Below the pieces are notes generated by a model. That model had not been told where the DNA came from, did no database searches, and saw nothing but the letters and a program-made list of their open reading frames with translations. The position numbers and the translations under genes are program-made. A DNA stretch of 64,000 nucleotides from Chrysoporthe austroafricana. Its lineage: Eukaryota; Ascomycota; Sordariomycetes; Diaporthales; Cryphonectriaceae. Each line of letters opens with the position of its first letter. The stretch's first letter is position 1. Positions 37,245 through 50,467 of the stretch are shown in pieces. The stretch lies in assembly GCA_001051155.2 (NCBI GenBank), contig JYIP02000005.1, forward strand, positions 2,170,001 to 2,234,000, read 5' to 3'.

Positions 37245-38453
37245 TTACGAATCTTCCATGTCTTGATCAACCGCGCTGTTTGCACCGGTCTCCTCCACAT
37301 CCTCCCAGCCCTCTCCATCCTCGTCTTCCTCTTCAGGTAATTCGCCCGCCTCGGCGGTGATCGAAGCAAGTAGCTCCGTTGTGTGCTCGCCCAGCCTCTC
37401 GTCCTCGTATTCTTGCGCCTCGAAAAGCAGCTGGCACTGCGACAACCATTGCCTCGCTCTCACCCAGTGCTTCTTCCAGTCGTCCGCATCCTTCCGGTCT
37501 TCTTCCGGAGCGCTTTTTATCTTCTCGCCCAGGGTGAAGTGCGCAAGGCCGCCCAGGTACCAAGCCTCAACGCTTGTGTCATCTTCCAGAACCAACCTCT
37601 CACACACCTCCACCGCCTTGCCTTCCAATTCACACTCCATCAACAGCCTCGCAAGAGCCACCCTGCTCGGAAAAGGCGGCACCTTGGGGTCCTCCGGCTC
37701 TAGGTCTGTCCACAGCGCCAGGCTCCTCTCCAGCGCCGCGACGGCATCCTCCCTCCTGCTCTGGCTGACCCGCACATTGGCCACTGTCTGCCACGCATCC
37801 GGGAGCTCGGGCGCGAAGATCGTCGCCTCGGTGACCAGAGCCTCGCACCTGGCCTCCGCGTCCTCCTCCCACGACAGGTCCGTCATGTACACCTCGGCGA
37901 CCGCGCACAGCGTCTCGGCCAGCTTCCGCTTCTTCTCGTCGACCTGCGCCTCGAGCGCCGCCTCGAGCGCGCCGTGTGCGCTGCCCTTCCGCCGGGCCGC
38001 GGCCGCGGCCTCGTCGAGCGCCTGCACCTGCGCCCGCAGGCACGCGGCGGCCTTCTCGTACCAGTGCACGGAGTCGGCACCACCCTCCTCGGACAGCTGC
38101 GCGAGCCAGTTGAACTTCTCGGGCCCGCCGCCGAGGTCCTCCGCCAGCGCGCCGTCGGCGTCGAGCCGCGCGGCCGCGAGGAAGAAGCTGCGCGCCTCGT
38201 CGATCTCGCCCAGCTCGACGTGCACCTCGCCCAGCAGGTTGTACGCGGCGCACGCGCGCGCATCGTCGGCCTCGAGCGCCGCGTCGAGGGCCTGCCGCGC
38301 GAGGGCGACGGCTCCGGCCGCGTCGCCCTGCTCGAGGTGGGCGGTCGCCTCCGCGAGGAGCTGCTTGGGTGGTCTGGGCGGGGCGGGGGCGGACTTTTTC
38401 GGGTGCGGGCGGGATTTGGCCTTGGCCTTCTTGGAAGGGCGTGTTGGCGCCAT
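37245..38453 (-). CDS. ACL4: Rpl4 assembly chaperone Acl4, TPR protein
   Basis: Dedicated chaperone that binds newly made ribosomal protein L4 and escorts it to the pre-60S particle. Single exon, 402 residues. The N-terminus is Lys/Arg/Pro-rich (MAPTRPSKKAKAKSRPHPKK), perhaps a nuclear signal. TPR-like helical repeats follow (LLAEATAHLEQGDAAGAVALARQ, AYNLLGEVHVELGEIDEA, DAWQTVANVRVSQSRREDA, SVEAWYLGGLAHFTLGEK). The C-terminus is a strongly acidic tail (ELPEEEDEDGEGWEDVEE), as expected for a chaperone of a basic ribosomal protein. It is extremely GC-rich, which creates a long antisense open frame (37357-38475, +) that is not a gene. Start at the ATG of 38451-38453. Confidence 0.88.
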   Translation of the reverse strand: MAPTRPSKKAKAKSRPHPKKSAPAPPRPPKQLLAEATAHLEQGDAAGAVALARQALDAALEADDARACAAYNLLGEVHVELGEIDEARSFFLAAARLDADGALAEDLGGGPEKFNWLAQLSEEGGADSVHWYEKAAACLRAQVQALDEAAAAARRKGSAHGALEAALEAQVDEKKRKLAETLCAVAEVYMTDLSWEEDAEARCEALVTEATIFAPELPDAWQTVANVRVSQSRREDAVAALERSLALWTDLEPEDPKVPPFPSRVALARLLMECELEGKAVEVCERLVLEDDTSVEAWYLGGLAHFTLGEKIKSAPEEDRKDADDWKKHWVRARQWLSQCQLLFEAQEYEDERLGEHTTELLASITAEAGELPEEEDEDGEGWEDVEETGANSAVDQDMEDS

Positions 38454-39091
38454 TCTGGGGTGTGGAACGGCGTGAGAATGGGAGCTGCGATTGCAAGGGA
38501 CGGAGTCGTGAGGTCGGATGTGGTGGTGGCGGTTGTATTTTTTGAGAGAGGCGGCCGTGAAATTTCTTATCGCGATAAGCAGTTAGTAGACGTCTTTAAG
38601 ATGCGGCATGTGATTACTAAGCCGTATTATACTCGGGCCTCACATCAGGTACTTTCCTATAGACCACAAATATCAAGCGTTTTCTTACTGTTTTGTGTTG
38701 ACCTTCGCTCTGAAGTAATTTATTTCTGACTAAATACAAGGCAATGTGGATGGTCGAAGCTCTATCAGCTCGTCGGGCACCTCAAATTGGCGTTTTCTCG
38801 TAAGTTGTCTACGGGGTCGAACTATGCATAGGTCGGGTAAGGGCAATGATGACCGTGAGATGAAGCTGGATCGTGATGGACATGCCATGGAAAACAAGCA
38901 CCTCGGATGTTCCTTTAGTTTGGATTACTCAAGTCCTCGCGGCCATGTATCTTTATTGATTAATTTGCCTTAATTTCGGCCATTTAGATGTCGTATACTG
39001 GAGTATATACGAAAGTCATTGCTGAAAATCTTAACCCCTCTCGCGGTCTGTGATTTTACGACCGACAGTTCAACACCCGGACAACGTTCGG
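38454..39091. other. Intergenic, ACL4 promoter / orphan ORF 3' side
   Basis: 638 bp, AT-richer than the flanking genes. No gene seen; it should contain the ACL4 promoter and the 3'UTR of the neighbouring minus-strand ORF. Confidence 0.6.
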
Positions 39092-39784
39092 TCAGTTCGG
39101 TAGTGGGTAGAACCGGATCTTGTACCTCTTGTCCAGCTCCAGCACGCACGCTCTCGAGAGCAGCCCCCTCCTCTCCCACTCGCGCGCGAGCCAGCAGCCC
39201 GACCCGTCCGCCCACCTCCGGTACCTCACCTCCCACTCGTCATACTCAGCCGCGCGCATCGTCCACGCCTCCTGCTGCAGGCCGTACATCATCTCGAACC
39301 ACGCGACCGCCTGCAGCCTGGCCTCGAGCGTGCGGAAGTCGATGGTCACCGGCGCCCCGAGCGTGGTCCCGGCGCTCTCGACCACCGCCACTGTGTACCG
39401 GCGGTCCGTAGCGAAGGAGAAGTGGCGGTCCTCCTGCCACCCCTTGACGTCCATGCCGTCCATCCACGCCGCCCGCCGGCGGCGGCCCATGTTGATCGCC
39501 GCGTCCCACGTCGAGAGGCACCGCACCCAGTGCTTGCGGTGGGCATCGATCTTGAGGCGCAGTTCCTCGACCTCGTCGGCCCTCAGGAGCCGGCGGGCAA
39601 GGAATCGGCGCTTGAGGCAGCCAGGCAGTAAGAATCTGCCCCAGAATCCAGGCTGCGAGGGGACGACAGTGAAACTGCCTTCTTTCTCTGAGGCGACAGC
39701 GACGGTGCTGCCGGCTTTTTCGTCTAGGGAGGCCTTGTCGAGCGTCCCTGTCGAGCTAACATCTTGGTAGTCGCAGGAGGGCAT
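39092..39784 (-). CDS. Hypothetical protein, no recognised domain
   Basis: A single-exon open frame of 230 residues from the ATG at 39782-39784 (MPSCDYQDVSSTG). I do not recognise a family. The first 45 residues are polar; then comes a segment rich in Arg and Trp (FWGRFLLPGCLKRRFLARRLL, RKHWVRCLSTWDAAINMGRRRR) and a C-terminal half with many Trp, Tyr and Glu (WEVRYRRWADGSGCWLAREWE). Leu/Phe/Arg near residue 50 is amphipathic rather than clearly membrane-spanning. The high third-position GC resembles the neighbouring real genes, which supports coding. It may be a lineage-specific protein. The gap to the lumazine synthase gene is divergent. Expression and homology are unverified. Confidence 0.6.
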   Translation of the reverse strand: MPSCDYQDVSSTGTLDKASLDEKAGSTVAVASEKEGSFTVVPSQPGFWGRFLLPGCLKRRFLARRLLRADEVEELRLKIDAHRKHWVRCLSTWDAAINMGRRRRAAWMDGMDVKGWQEDRHFSFATDRRYTVAVVESAGTTLGAPVTIDFRTLEARLQAVAWFEMMYGLQQEAWTMRAAEYDEWEVRYRRWADGSGCWLAREWERRGLLSRACVLELDKRYKIRFYPLPN

Positions 39785-40630
39785 TTTGAAAAGCGGCAAG
39801 GAGAGAGAAAGGAGGAAGGCGGTAATCCCGTGATATCGAGTATTTAGCTATGGCTAATATGCCTGATTGAAGGAAAAATAGAAGGAAATTGGCTCAGAAG
39901 CAGCAGATGGGGTTGCTCCGCTGGCTTTTATAATATGCTCGGCCAGCCTTGTAAGTGATCTTCCACTTGGAAGTCTGTCAACATTCGCGCCGTCTCTTCG
40001 GATGACGCCTTCATTGTGTTAGATTGAGAGAGGGGCTGGGCTTAGTTCAGCTAGGTGAAGGGTCTTCGAGAGCTGCCAGAGGAGTACTTAAGAATGAAGA
40101 CCGCGGACAGACGGACAAACTGCACCATCGATGATGTTGAACGCAGTCCGGCCCCTTGCGTGCCCTCGAGACACATATTGTTCAAACCGCATCTCCTGGG
40201 AGGGCCTCGCTGCAGGTCGTCACTACCACGGCAGTCGCTGGATATCCAGGTGCCGATCGCATAAATAAGCGTCATGATTCACATGTGTAAGGACCTAGGT
40301 TCGTGTCATCGCTGCTGGCGTGCATACTACTTATGGTAGTACCAGCCCCGATGTCGCCTAAGAGTAATTGCGTGAGCACACTACCGAGACCCCAGCAGGC
40401 GTGCCCCGCAGGTGTCCCGTCCTCAGCGCGGCAGATGCCAGGCGCTGCCCCTCCAAGCGACCAGCAGTCTGGAGGACCCTTGGACCTGAGCTCAGCTCAC
40501 GCGCAAGCTTCCCACCCTCTAGTCTCGACGCCCGCCCGCGCTACCTGCCAGCTCTAGCTTTCCCTCCTTGCACATCCACGCCCGCACCACCTCGTCCCCG
40601 AGAGACTACCAACCCATCCATCTGTCCAAC
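39785..40630. promoter_or_regulatory. Divergent promoter region (orphan ORF / lumazine synthase)
   Basis: 846 bp between two divergent starts. No gene seen. It is AT-rich near the orphan ORF and becomes C/T-rich just before the lumazine synthase ATG, as is common for fungal 5'UTRs. It presumably holds both promoters. Confidence 0.5.
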
Positions 40631-41374
<744 letters not shown>

Positions 41375-41962
41375 CCTAGACATTAGGACGGGTTACAACT
41401 GTCAGGGCTGGCGAGTTGCAGCCGGAGTTGGCGTATGACTGGTGTATTCTGGATGGGGTTGTCTGACTTCCTAGGAAAAAAGAGTCCCACTATGGTCAGG
41501 CACAAGGGCCGCCAGAGAAAGCAGGGAAAAATAACCAAACAAAAAAGGATGAGCACTTGGTCAGGCAGGATAGAACCTTTAGGCGGTGTCGAGAGCAGAA
41601 TTCCTTCAGGTTATGCCAAGAATTAACATTACTCCCCGTCAGGAGAAGTCTATCATGAACCCTCGTTCCCTGAATACTTCCCAAATGCTTCAACATCTCT
41701 GCACCCGTAGTTCGCAACGCCATTTTTAATATATATCGAAACCCCTTATACTGCAATATACAAACAATTTACCCTCCGCTTATCTGCTCGTCTCGCCGTC
41801 AATGACCGTTAAATGCTGCTCGGAGGCTCTCCATGCCATGGTATGAAATGCTGCCATAACGCTGTGTCGCCGGGGTCCGAGATCGCCCCCTCTTCAAAAA
41901 AAAAAATAAAGAGAAAAGGAAAAAACCCCCCTTGACTACAATGGCTTTGTTTGCGAGTCGTC
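41375..41962. other. Convergent 3' intergenic gap
   Basis: 588 bp between the stops of lumazine synthase and the minus-strand low-complexity gene. It contains an A-rich run at about 41897-41930 and no recognisable gene. Confidence 0.6.
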
Positions 41963-44906
41963 TTATGTGATGAGCGAACCAATATCGAGATCGCTAGGAG
42001 CCAATGTCTTTCTCAACCTCCATGTAGACTTCCTCTGATCCCTCTTGGCTTTCATGGCCGCCCAGCCTTCGTCATCATCGTCGTCCGCCTCCTCCTTCGC
42101 GGATGACCTCTTGGTAGAGCTCTTGTCGTCGGCCTTGAGTGTGTTGTTCTCTCCTAGGGAGCCGAGTGCCCCAGTCATGAAAGACTTGCGGTTCGACTCC
42201 GGCGACGTTATCGATACGGTCGGCATGTGCGAGACTGGACGGTAGCGGCCAGGGAGACCAACGTTGCTGCGCTCGGAAGGAGCAATAGACGGTGCGTATC
42301 CTTGGCCTCGGATCGAACCTGCATATCCTCCTCCCCTTGACGGAGGGGTGGGCTGGAGCCATGATGCAGAACTAGGCTGGACCATGCTCATTGTGCGACC
42401 GTGAGGATCCGGCCTCGTCGAATCCATCATGGGCGTTTCCAAGAAAGACCCACGTGCTCCTGGGTTCATGCCCAGGCCCATCCCATTCATCGTCGGGACT
42501 TGACCGAGCGACTGACTATTCATGTGACCCGCGGACCGGGGAGGCTCCATGGCCGCCGAGTTGTTGTTGGCCATCATCTGCATGAACTGCATCTGCATCT
42601 GCATGAATTGTGACATCTGCTGGCTCAGCTGAACCTGCGCCTGCTCCCCGGGCGACATCATCATCGGCATCGCCTGTGGATACATCATCTGAGGGGGAAT
42701 GCCATGAATAGGGTCAAATCCGCCTGGGCCCATCGCCGGCGAGCCATGAAAGCCATCCATCGAGGGGACCTGAGGACTCCCGCGCCTCAGAGACCGTGCC
42801 CTCTCTTCATTGGCAATAACGCCCACGAGACCCCCCGGTGGTACAGGCGGATTTTGTCCAGCCGGTACACCGCCTCCAAGGGCAAAGCTCTCGCGAACTG
42901 TTGGGTTGACAAGACCGTAAGGATCCTGAGGCAAGCCCCGAGCGAAAGGCGGCAATGGCCCGCTGCCTGTCGGAGCGTGACCCGTCGCAGAGCCCGGTCT
43001 CTGGTAGCTAGGCTGAGAGGCTTGTCGCAGATTCGGATTCGACATCATGGTACTAAGGCGGGTCGGAGGCCTGTTCTTGTTCGGGAATCCGTGGGCTGCC
43101 AAAATCGCCAAAGGCACCTCCTCATCGTCTTCGGAGACATCGGATGACGGGTTCCTCGAGGAGTCCGGAACGCTGAGGTTGGGCGTGCTGAAGGATATAG
43201 ACATGCTGGGGCGCGTGGGAGGGGCATCTGCCGACTCGCCCGTGACTTTCATCATCTGCTGTCGGTAGACAGACATGTGTGCCTCCTGCTTCCTCCGTTG
43301 TTTCGCAGCCTGCCGCGATTTCTCGGCTTCATCCTCTTCGTCCTCGTACTGATCTTCGTCGTCATCATCAGCAGGGATGTTCTCACGAGCCTTTTCTATC
43401 TCCACTCGCCGGGACTCCACCTCTTTGTCCTTGCGATATTTCTCGAACTCGAGTGGAGTCATGACCTTATTCTGCGCAGGTTTGTCGGCGTCTGGCTTTC
43501 GCGGCGGTTGGCGCGGAGTGTTGAGTCTTGAGGTGTTGAGGGGGACGTTGTCGAACAGATTGTCATCTTCATCAGCCAAGTCGAATTTAGGCGTTGGTGA
43601 CTTGGGGGGTACGACTGTGTAGCCTGGGCCGAAACCGTCATTCGTCCTTTGTCGCCCACCAATAGCCTCGATCGGGGTTGGGCTCCGGCTATTAGCGTCT
43701 GACATAAACCGATTGACTGCCAAAAGAGAACTGTTCAGATCGTCGCCCTCGTTGTTGTCCGGTGAAGTAGGCTTTTTCCGTCCGCTGAAAATCGCACTAG
43801 TCCTCTTGAGAAGATTGTCTGATGATGACTGGTTCGGACCCTGGGGACGACTCGGCAGGTCACCGTGTTTCGGAACCGGGGGAGGCGCGTTCTCATTCGC
43901 AGACAGCAAATTGTCGTTGGATCGATGGCTGGCCCACGAGTGTTGCGGAGGCTCTACCTTGGAAGACCTGTCGACCTCGATAGGCGAGGGAGCATTTACT
44001 CGGCCCCCTGTCATGGCTGAGGGTTGTAGGACCTGTCTCCCGTTCTCGTCCCGCAGTGTCATGACGCTAGATCGCTTGTCAAACCCGGAAAACATCTTAC
44101 TGAAACTGCCACCGAGGTCAAGCCCAAAGTCTTGATTCAGCTGCGGCGTCACAGTGGCGTCCGTCGATGATGTCGTCGCTCTGGCCCTGCCCGTCTTGTA
44201 CTGCTCGGGTACCGGAGGTGTGTCCGGGACGTGCCCCTCATCAACAACAGGTACAGGAGGCAGATGTTTCTTCGAGCCGCCGAAGGACCACGACCGCCCG
44301 GATTTCAGGAAGGAGGTCGGTCTCGGTGTCGCCTGGGCAGCGCTCTCTGTGAACGACTTCTTGCTATTGGCGAGCCTCCAATCCTCCTGCCCGCTTAAAT
44401 CCGTTGAAGACGGTGTAGTCGAGGCATTGCTGTGTCGAGAAGAGTTGTCGGTCGAGTTAGTCTTGGTGGTGTTGGTCGATCCACTGCCCCTAGCGGACGA
44501 GTCAGCCCCATATCCACACGCTGCTCCAGCTCCACTCGTGCTTCGCGTGGCATGAAATCAGTTCGAGACACGAGTTACCAGGGTGACTAAAATTGGCCAC
44601 CCCTGTGGGAAATTGGGACAGCCCCTAGCACCACAGCCTCATCAACCCACTGGGATAAACTGTACAACGAACTTACCGGTTTGTGTTGGGCTTCAAATCG
44701 GCGAAGATATTGTCCTCGTAGGGAATATCGGCAACTGTCGTCCTGGGCAAAACGTGCGTCTTGGCCGACAGCCTCACCCCGCCGTCGAAGGACTTGCCGT
44801 TCCCCTCGACCACCTCTGAACGATCTAAGACGCGAAAGGAGGGAGGTGCAACATCATTGTCGCCTTCTGCGGTTGATCTTCGCTTCCCGAAAGCGAATCT
44901 AGGCAT
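41963..44906 (-). CDS. Fungal low-complexity protein, 935 residues, function unknown
   Basis: Exons 44906-44677 and 44540-41963; the 136-bp intron (GTAAGT, AACTGAT branch site, GCGAAG acceptor) restores frame and skips an in-frame TGA. I recognise no enzymatic domain. The N-terminus MPRFAFGKRRST is followed by FRVLDRSEV and GVRLSAKTHVLP, an ordered-looking segment. Then come Ser/Thr/Pro-rich tracts (about 80-300), a highly charged coiled-coil-like stretch (EFEKYRKDKEVESRRVEIEK through QAAKQRRKQEAHMSVY), Pro-rich segments, and a Met/Gln-rich patch (SQFMQMQMQFMQMM). The C-terminal end is charged, with KAKRDQRKSTWRLRKTL. Such composition suits a scaffold, for example at septa, membranes or RNA granules, but that is guesswork. 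The long plus-strand frames over it are shadows. Confidence 0.8.
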
Positions 44907-46823
44907 GTGTACTCAGAGGTTGGCGTAGTTGATTCCAGCAGGATCAACCACGGCCCAGAGATGCTGCAAACGCAGACAGCGGATCGACTTGTCGGGCGCA
45001 CAGCAAGTGGGTGATGCTGGGAGGGAAAGATCTGTAGGCCCCTGGTTCTGCCTAGCGGTGTAGACTGGCCCGAGCAGGCTCAGAATACGAGGCGAAGCGG
45101 AGTGGCGTCGAGTGACAGCCAATTCTTGCAGGGTATTGAAGAAAGACGGAATCGAGTGGCAGAGCTGCAGGAGCAAGTCACGAGGGTACGCCTTTGTCTC
45201 TAGTTTCGACTTGGATGCGAGGAGCCGGTCAACTACACAGAGAGGGATTCCAAAGTTAGCTGTGCTCTTAACCTTGACATGCCGCCGCCCGCTTGCGTTT
45301 TGAGGTATTCGGTGAAGTGTCCGTTGCAGACAGTCGTACGTCCGCGCCAAGATCGCAGCGCAGCAAGGCCCCACGAGGATTGACGCAGTGACTCTGGATG
45401 CGACAGGGTGCTGGTGAAGAACGTCTCTGGCTCCAGCCCCGCCGCATCTGGAGCTGAATACCAAGAGAAGGTCGCCCGATCTGGCCTCCGCGAGCTGCAC
45501 CACGGCTCGGGGCCGCCGACAACGACACAGGGAAGCGTGAATGGCTGTGGCAGCATGACATTTGGACCGGGGGGAGGGGAACCAGGTGGAGGGAAATGGT
45601 CGTCCCAGGGTAGAATCAGCCGCAAGGAAACATTACTACTTACGAGCTGGATGTAAGATATGGGGCAAAGAAAGTAAATCACGGCCTGGGCCTCCCACAA
45701 CTGCTAGGCGACGGGATGAGATCCAATGGCGGACGCTGGACTGCCAACCCAGCTGAACCAGAAACGAGGGCGAATGACAACAGACGGAACTGAGAGACGG
45801 TGCTGAGACAGGGCGAGTGCTAGGAGGGCCAGAGGCTAGGAGGAGGAGGGGCGGCCAGAGAGTGCTGGCGAGCGAGGCGGTGATTATGGTAGTGACACAG
45901 CTAAGCTACAGCTCCCGTGGTGTCGTAGCCAGGCTCTCGTCGGGTTCCCGGATGGCGCAGAGACTAGGCAGGACCTCGCCCCTGTGCCGTGCTGCGCTGT
46001 TCAAACGAAAGACTAAAGATATCCAAAAGCCCGGGGCGGTCGCGGCGCACGGTGTGGTTCGTCCGTGGGGAAGCGTAGCACAATACAAGTACAAGAGAAA
46101 TGTCGAAACGATCGAGCGGGACTCTAGGCAGTCCGGGGGGCGCGCGAAGACAGGTCCCCCACAAGATGGTCAATTAAGAAAGGCGACGCGGGACAAGAAC
46201 CGTCGTCTGCTTGTTGCTTGTTGTACGTACGGAATAGGAATGGAAAGGAAAAAAAAAGGTCGACCGTCGGTGTGGAGGAGGGAGAGGAGCGAAAGAGGGT
46301 ACGGTTCAGTCGGCAACGCGGCGAAAAGGAGTACGGGCACAGAGGCACAGGCAAGAGAGAGGCCCAAGGCGGCTGGAATGGAAGGGGAGGACCGTGGCGG
46401 CGTGCACAGGCGGTTGGCTGATGCTTGGTCTGGCAGCGAGCGCAGGATGGATGGCGCCAGGGATCTCAGGGATCTCAAGGATCTGCTCGGGGCTGCTTGC
46501 AGGTGTGATTGGGATGGAGTGACGCCAACCTGCTGGATCCGCAAATGTCCTGCTGTGGCCTGCTGTGGCCTGCTGCGGCCTGCTGAACCCCTGGTCCGTA
46601 CCGGGCTCCTCCTGGCCTGGTCCCCTTCTACCCGTCCCGTATTGATCACCCTAGCCCTATTGCAGTAGGTCTGCATCCACTGCATCCGCATGGCATCCTG
46701 CTGGCCCCAGCCTGCAACCAGCAGCAGAGAGGTCCTGCACTGCACCTAGTAGGCCGACGGCGGGCGTGGCGAGGAATATCCTGACGGAGGACCTGCATCA
46801 TGTAACCCGTCGCCCGCCTCGGA

Positions 46824-46847
46824 GGGAGGGGAGAGGGAGGGGGCGGG
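46824..46847 (+). other. G-quadruplex-capable run
   Basis: Five runs of three to five guanines with 1-3 nt spacers, 1.9 kb upstream of the start of the minus-strand 935-residue gene and on its antisense strand. Confidence 0.7.
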
Positions 46848-49800
46848 ATATTACCTCACCGGTCTTGGGATAACTTGATAACCCCGCCTTCTGCTGCTTT
46901 ATGTCGTAGAGCATATATTATTACCCAGCACCTATCTACCTGGAGGCGAGCCAGGAGACGGGAGTGGCAAGTGGTGGCCCAGCCCAGCCGCCTCGGTGCA
47001 ACCATACCGAGCTACTCCCGGTACATACCACCAGGTACCATAGTATAGTACCCAAATAAGTAGTACTGGGTAGAACCGGGGCCCTCCGTCCTGCTAGCCG
47101 CGCCAGCCCACACTGTCCCCCCGTACCCCATAGGGTGCCCCGTAGCGGGTACTTCGTACCGTGCTACAGCACGACCTACTAGAGCTTAAAATTTTAAATT
47201 AGCAGCAGGCGAGCTTCCCGGGAAGAAGACGTAGAAGGAGGGAAAACGGACCAGCTTCTCCAGCAAGCAAGCAGGAGACGAGTCCTGCATGCCGCTCTGG
47301 TACATGATCGTCGAAGCCTGCTCCGGTCAGCCTGTTGGCGTCCTCCCCCCGGGCTCAGCTCCAGGCGGATGGCGTGGGTGGATTCGCTCGTCGTCTATTC
47401 TCCGACAGGATCCGGCACCTCGTCGGCGTCGATGGCTGGCCATCCACGACAGCCACCAAACCCGGGCCTCGCTACAGCCACGGCCTGCTAGTCTCTTTTC
47501 TTAGGTTCCATACACCGGTCGCTACCGATCTATTTCCTCGACCGCCTGGCTGGCCTGGCCAATCTCCTCCTGCCTCCAAGGGGTCGTGGGCATTCCTTGC
47601 ATCCGAATGACCTGGGGAGAGTTTCCGAGATACGACGTAAATAAATAAGAAGATATTCCCGCCGGACTCGCTCGATCTCTACGCGCATGTCGACCGGACA
47701 AGACCTTCCATGGACATCACTAACAAGGCCGCGAGGCATTCGCGTCTACGGGGCCGAACCAAGATCCGAGAGCACTCATCTCCGGAAAATGCAGTGGCTA
47801 GGGGGTCGTCATCGTAGCTCCCTCTGCGCGCCGGAGACCCCAGGTGCTGTCGGCGTGCATCACCAGCCTCGAGGACGCCGGCAGACTACCCAGCCCGACA
47901 CTGGCCTGGGGGTGAGAGGAGTACGTTCGGCGGACGCCCTTCCAGCCACCAGGTTTCGGCATTCTGAGCTCATCTCACCGGCCCAAGGCTGTCCTGCACC
48001 CTCCCACGAGGCGGGCTTCGCGCTGAAGACCCGAGGGGTATACTTATGACGGTTCGGCGAACCCTCACGTTGCTTTCGACCCACCGCCTGCGCGCTGGGG
48101 GGATGCCTTTGAGCTCCGCAGGCATGGGCCTGACCAAGACTCGACCTCACCATGCACTTCCCGGAGGTCGGTGCAACATGGCACACAAGCACAGCATCAC
48201 ACGGTCCTTCGCTGACCACGCGGCCCAGAGCCTGTTCTGCTTGTACCGCGAGATTACACGGCCACCACGGGCGATGCCAAAGGGAAACTCGACGCGTCCA
48301 GGATCCACGTAACTCGTCATACCGCAGGGCCTACTATGTACCGACCTGGACGCCAGCCCTAAAGATCGTCGCTCCTGTGGAGCATGCCTGCCGCACCCCA
48401 GATGGAGAATCTGAGTTCATATGACATGATGGCAGGGAGATCATCATGGCTTCCCCAGGTTCTCCTGAACCACCTTGGCCCGTGCTATCGCCCATCGGCT
48501 TTTCACTGCGACTCCGAGTACACAGTCGACTGACTGCCTTGCCAGAAATAACGTAGTGCGGCGAAGACGCGTGGATGTGTTTCGAGCCAGGGCCAAAAAT
48601 AAAATGTAGTAAGCTTGGGACGGAAACGTTGCTGGCGCCTAGACTCCCAGTCGCAGCCTCGTATATCTGCCACGCAGAAAACTTCCGAGCAAAGTCGTGT
48701 GAAATTTGCCATGGGGTGACTGTGCCCGTACAGGTTCTGCAGCGCTCTCAGCCTCGCTGAATTAGGAGACGTCGACGGTGTACAACGATCAGCAATCAAC
48801 ATCAACATGCTGGCTGACGCAGAGTGCAAGGACCGAGGTGCCGTTTTTCTTTTTTTCTTGCTCTCGGAATACGGAGTGCGGATGGCCCATCTGATGCATC
48901 GACGTGCAGGTCTGACCCCTGCTCTTGCATCGGCCAGTCGGCCTGTTTTGCGTTTCCTAATTCTGGCACAGGATCGGGATGCAATTTCAAAAACCACAGT
49001 CTCGCGGCATCGCAATCTTGGGCTCCATCCGGGCCTTCCAGCAGCCGAGGTGCATAGTGAGCCAGCTCCTGTTGTCCTGCAAAGTGTCCTACGACCGATG
49101 TGGGGCCCTCGCGTCTCTGGCACCTCGGGTCCCTCAGACCAGGAATAGCGTACGGTCCGCACGGCGTGATTGCAGTCTCGCGGGTTTCTAGCCTAGATAT
49201 TAAAACGGGTTGACTGGCTAGCTCTGCAGCAAGAAATGGCACGGCGCCACTATAGCGCCTCCAGAGGATGGACATATCAGATCCTGCACGTTGTCCTCTG
49301 CTCCCGCTGGCGCACACATTGTCTTGCACTTCGGCACCCCCTCCACTCGTCGAGCGAGGCTGGGTTGGCCAACCTCCCGCTCGTCTGTAGTAGCGAGAGC
49401 CACGTTGTCACGGGTGTGTGAGTAGACGCGCGCAAAAGGAGTCCCTCGGGTAGAAGCTAAAATTCAGCCTCGTACCCGCCGGCGCTGCCCGTCGGAATAC
49501 GAGGTCCGACTTGGCCAGCAGATCGGGTGGGTCACCGCACGCTTCTGGGGCGTGATGAACGCACGAGTTTTCTGCGACGAGGCGCCGACGGCCACTCCGG
49601 ATCGCTATTGGCGACCAGCAGACGAGATCATGCAGGGCGCTGGAGCACATGTGGTCGGGCCAGCCTTTGTTTCTCGAACCCCCCATCCGCCATTTCCTTG
49701 CGGCACACTGGCCTCCTCGGCGAGGCGGCGCCCAATATGGCAAAATTTTGAGAGCTCCACCCTGGCGAGCCCAGCAGGTTTTAGCTCGTGATGGGGCGTC

Positions 49801-50467
49801 TTGATGCCCGGCGGCGACCTGCACGACTGACTCAGTTAATGTTTTGATCCTGTTGTCACGATACCGCAAGTTCAGGGACGCAGGTTTGGGCTGCGGGAGA
49901 CAGCCGAGGCCCTGCAGCCATCCGTAGGCTGAACTGTGGTCTTCCATCATCAGATGTCTTGGCCGGGTGCACATCATGCATGTCGTGTCTGGAATCGAAG
50001 TGCCTGTCTTGTATCCTATACGTGACTGTGCAGTACCTTACTAAACACACATAGTATTCAGATGACCGGTGCTGCTGATGAGCGGTGCCCATCCCGGCTC
50101 CGCTGGGAAGAGTCGGCCGGACGATCCCAGAGCAACGTCTCAGAGGCCGTGCACCAGACAGCCAGGCATCCAGGATTCCCAAGACAGCAACACCAAGCGA
50201 GTTGCCCTCTTCTTTTTTTGATTTTTTTTTTCTTTTTTCCTTCTCACCTTTCTCTGGCCCTCCTCCGTCTCTCGGAGTCAGGCCGGGAGGAGGCGCCCGG
50301 GCCGGACCCGCGACGCGGCGGGGCACCCCGCCACGTCCCCGCCTAATGTTGAATTTTGATCCCGCGCGGAGCAGCTAAGGACAGCTGCTGGGGCATTCCG
50401 GGATATGCTTATCACGCGCGCGCGCGTAGAGAGGACAGGCTTATCCCATCTCTCGTAAGAGAAATGA

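Noticed and set aside
37357..38475. 372-codon plus-strand open frame
   Set aside because: It is exactly antisense to the well-supported ACL4 gene and results from GC-rich codon composition; Ser/Ala-rich with no family.
45817..46668. 283-codon plus-strand frame and its antisense 191-codon frame
   Set aside because: Mutual shadows in purine-rich sequence, no family resemblance, no splice partners.
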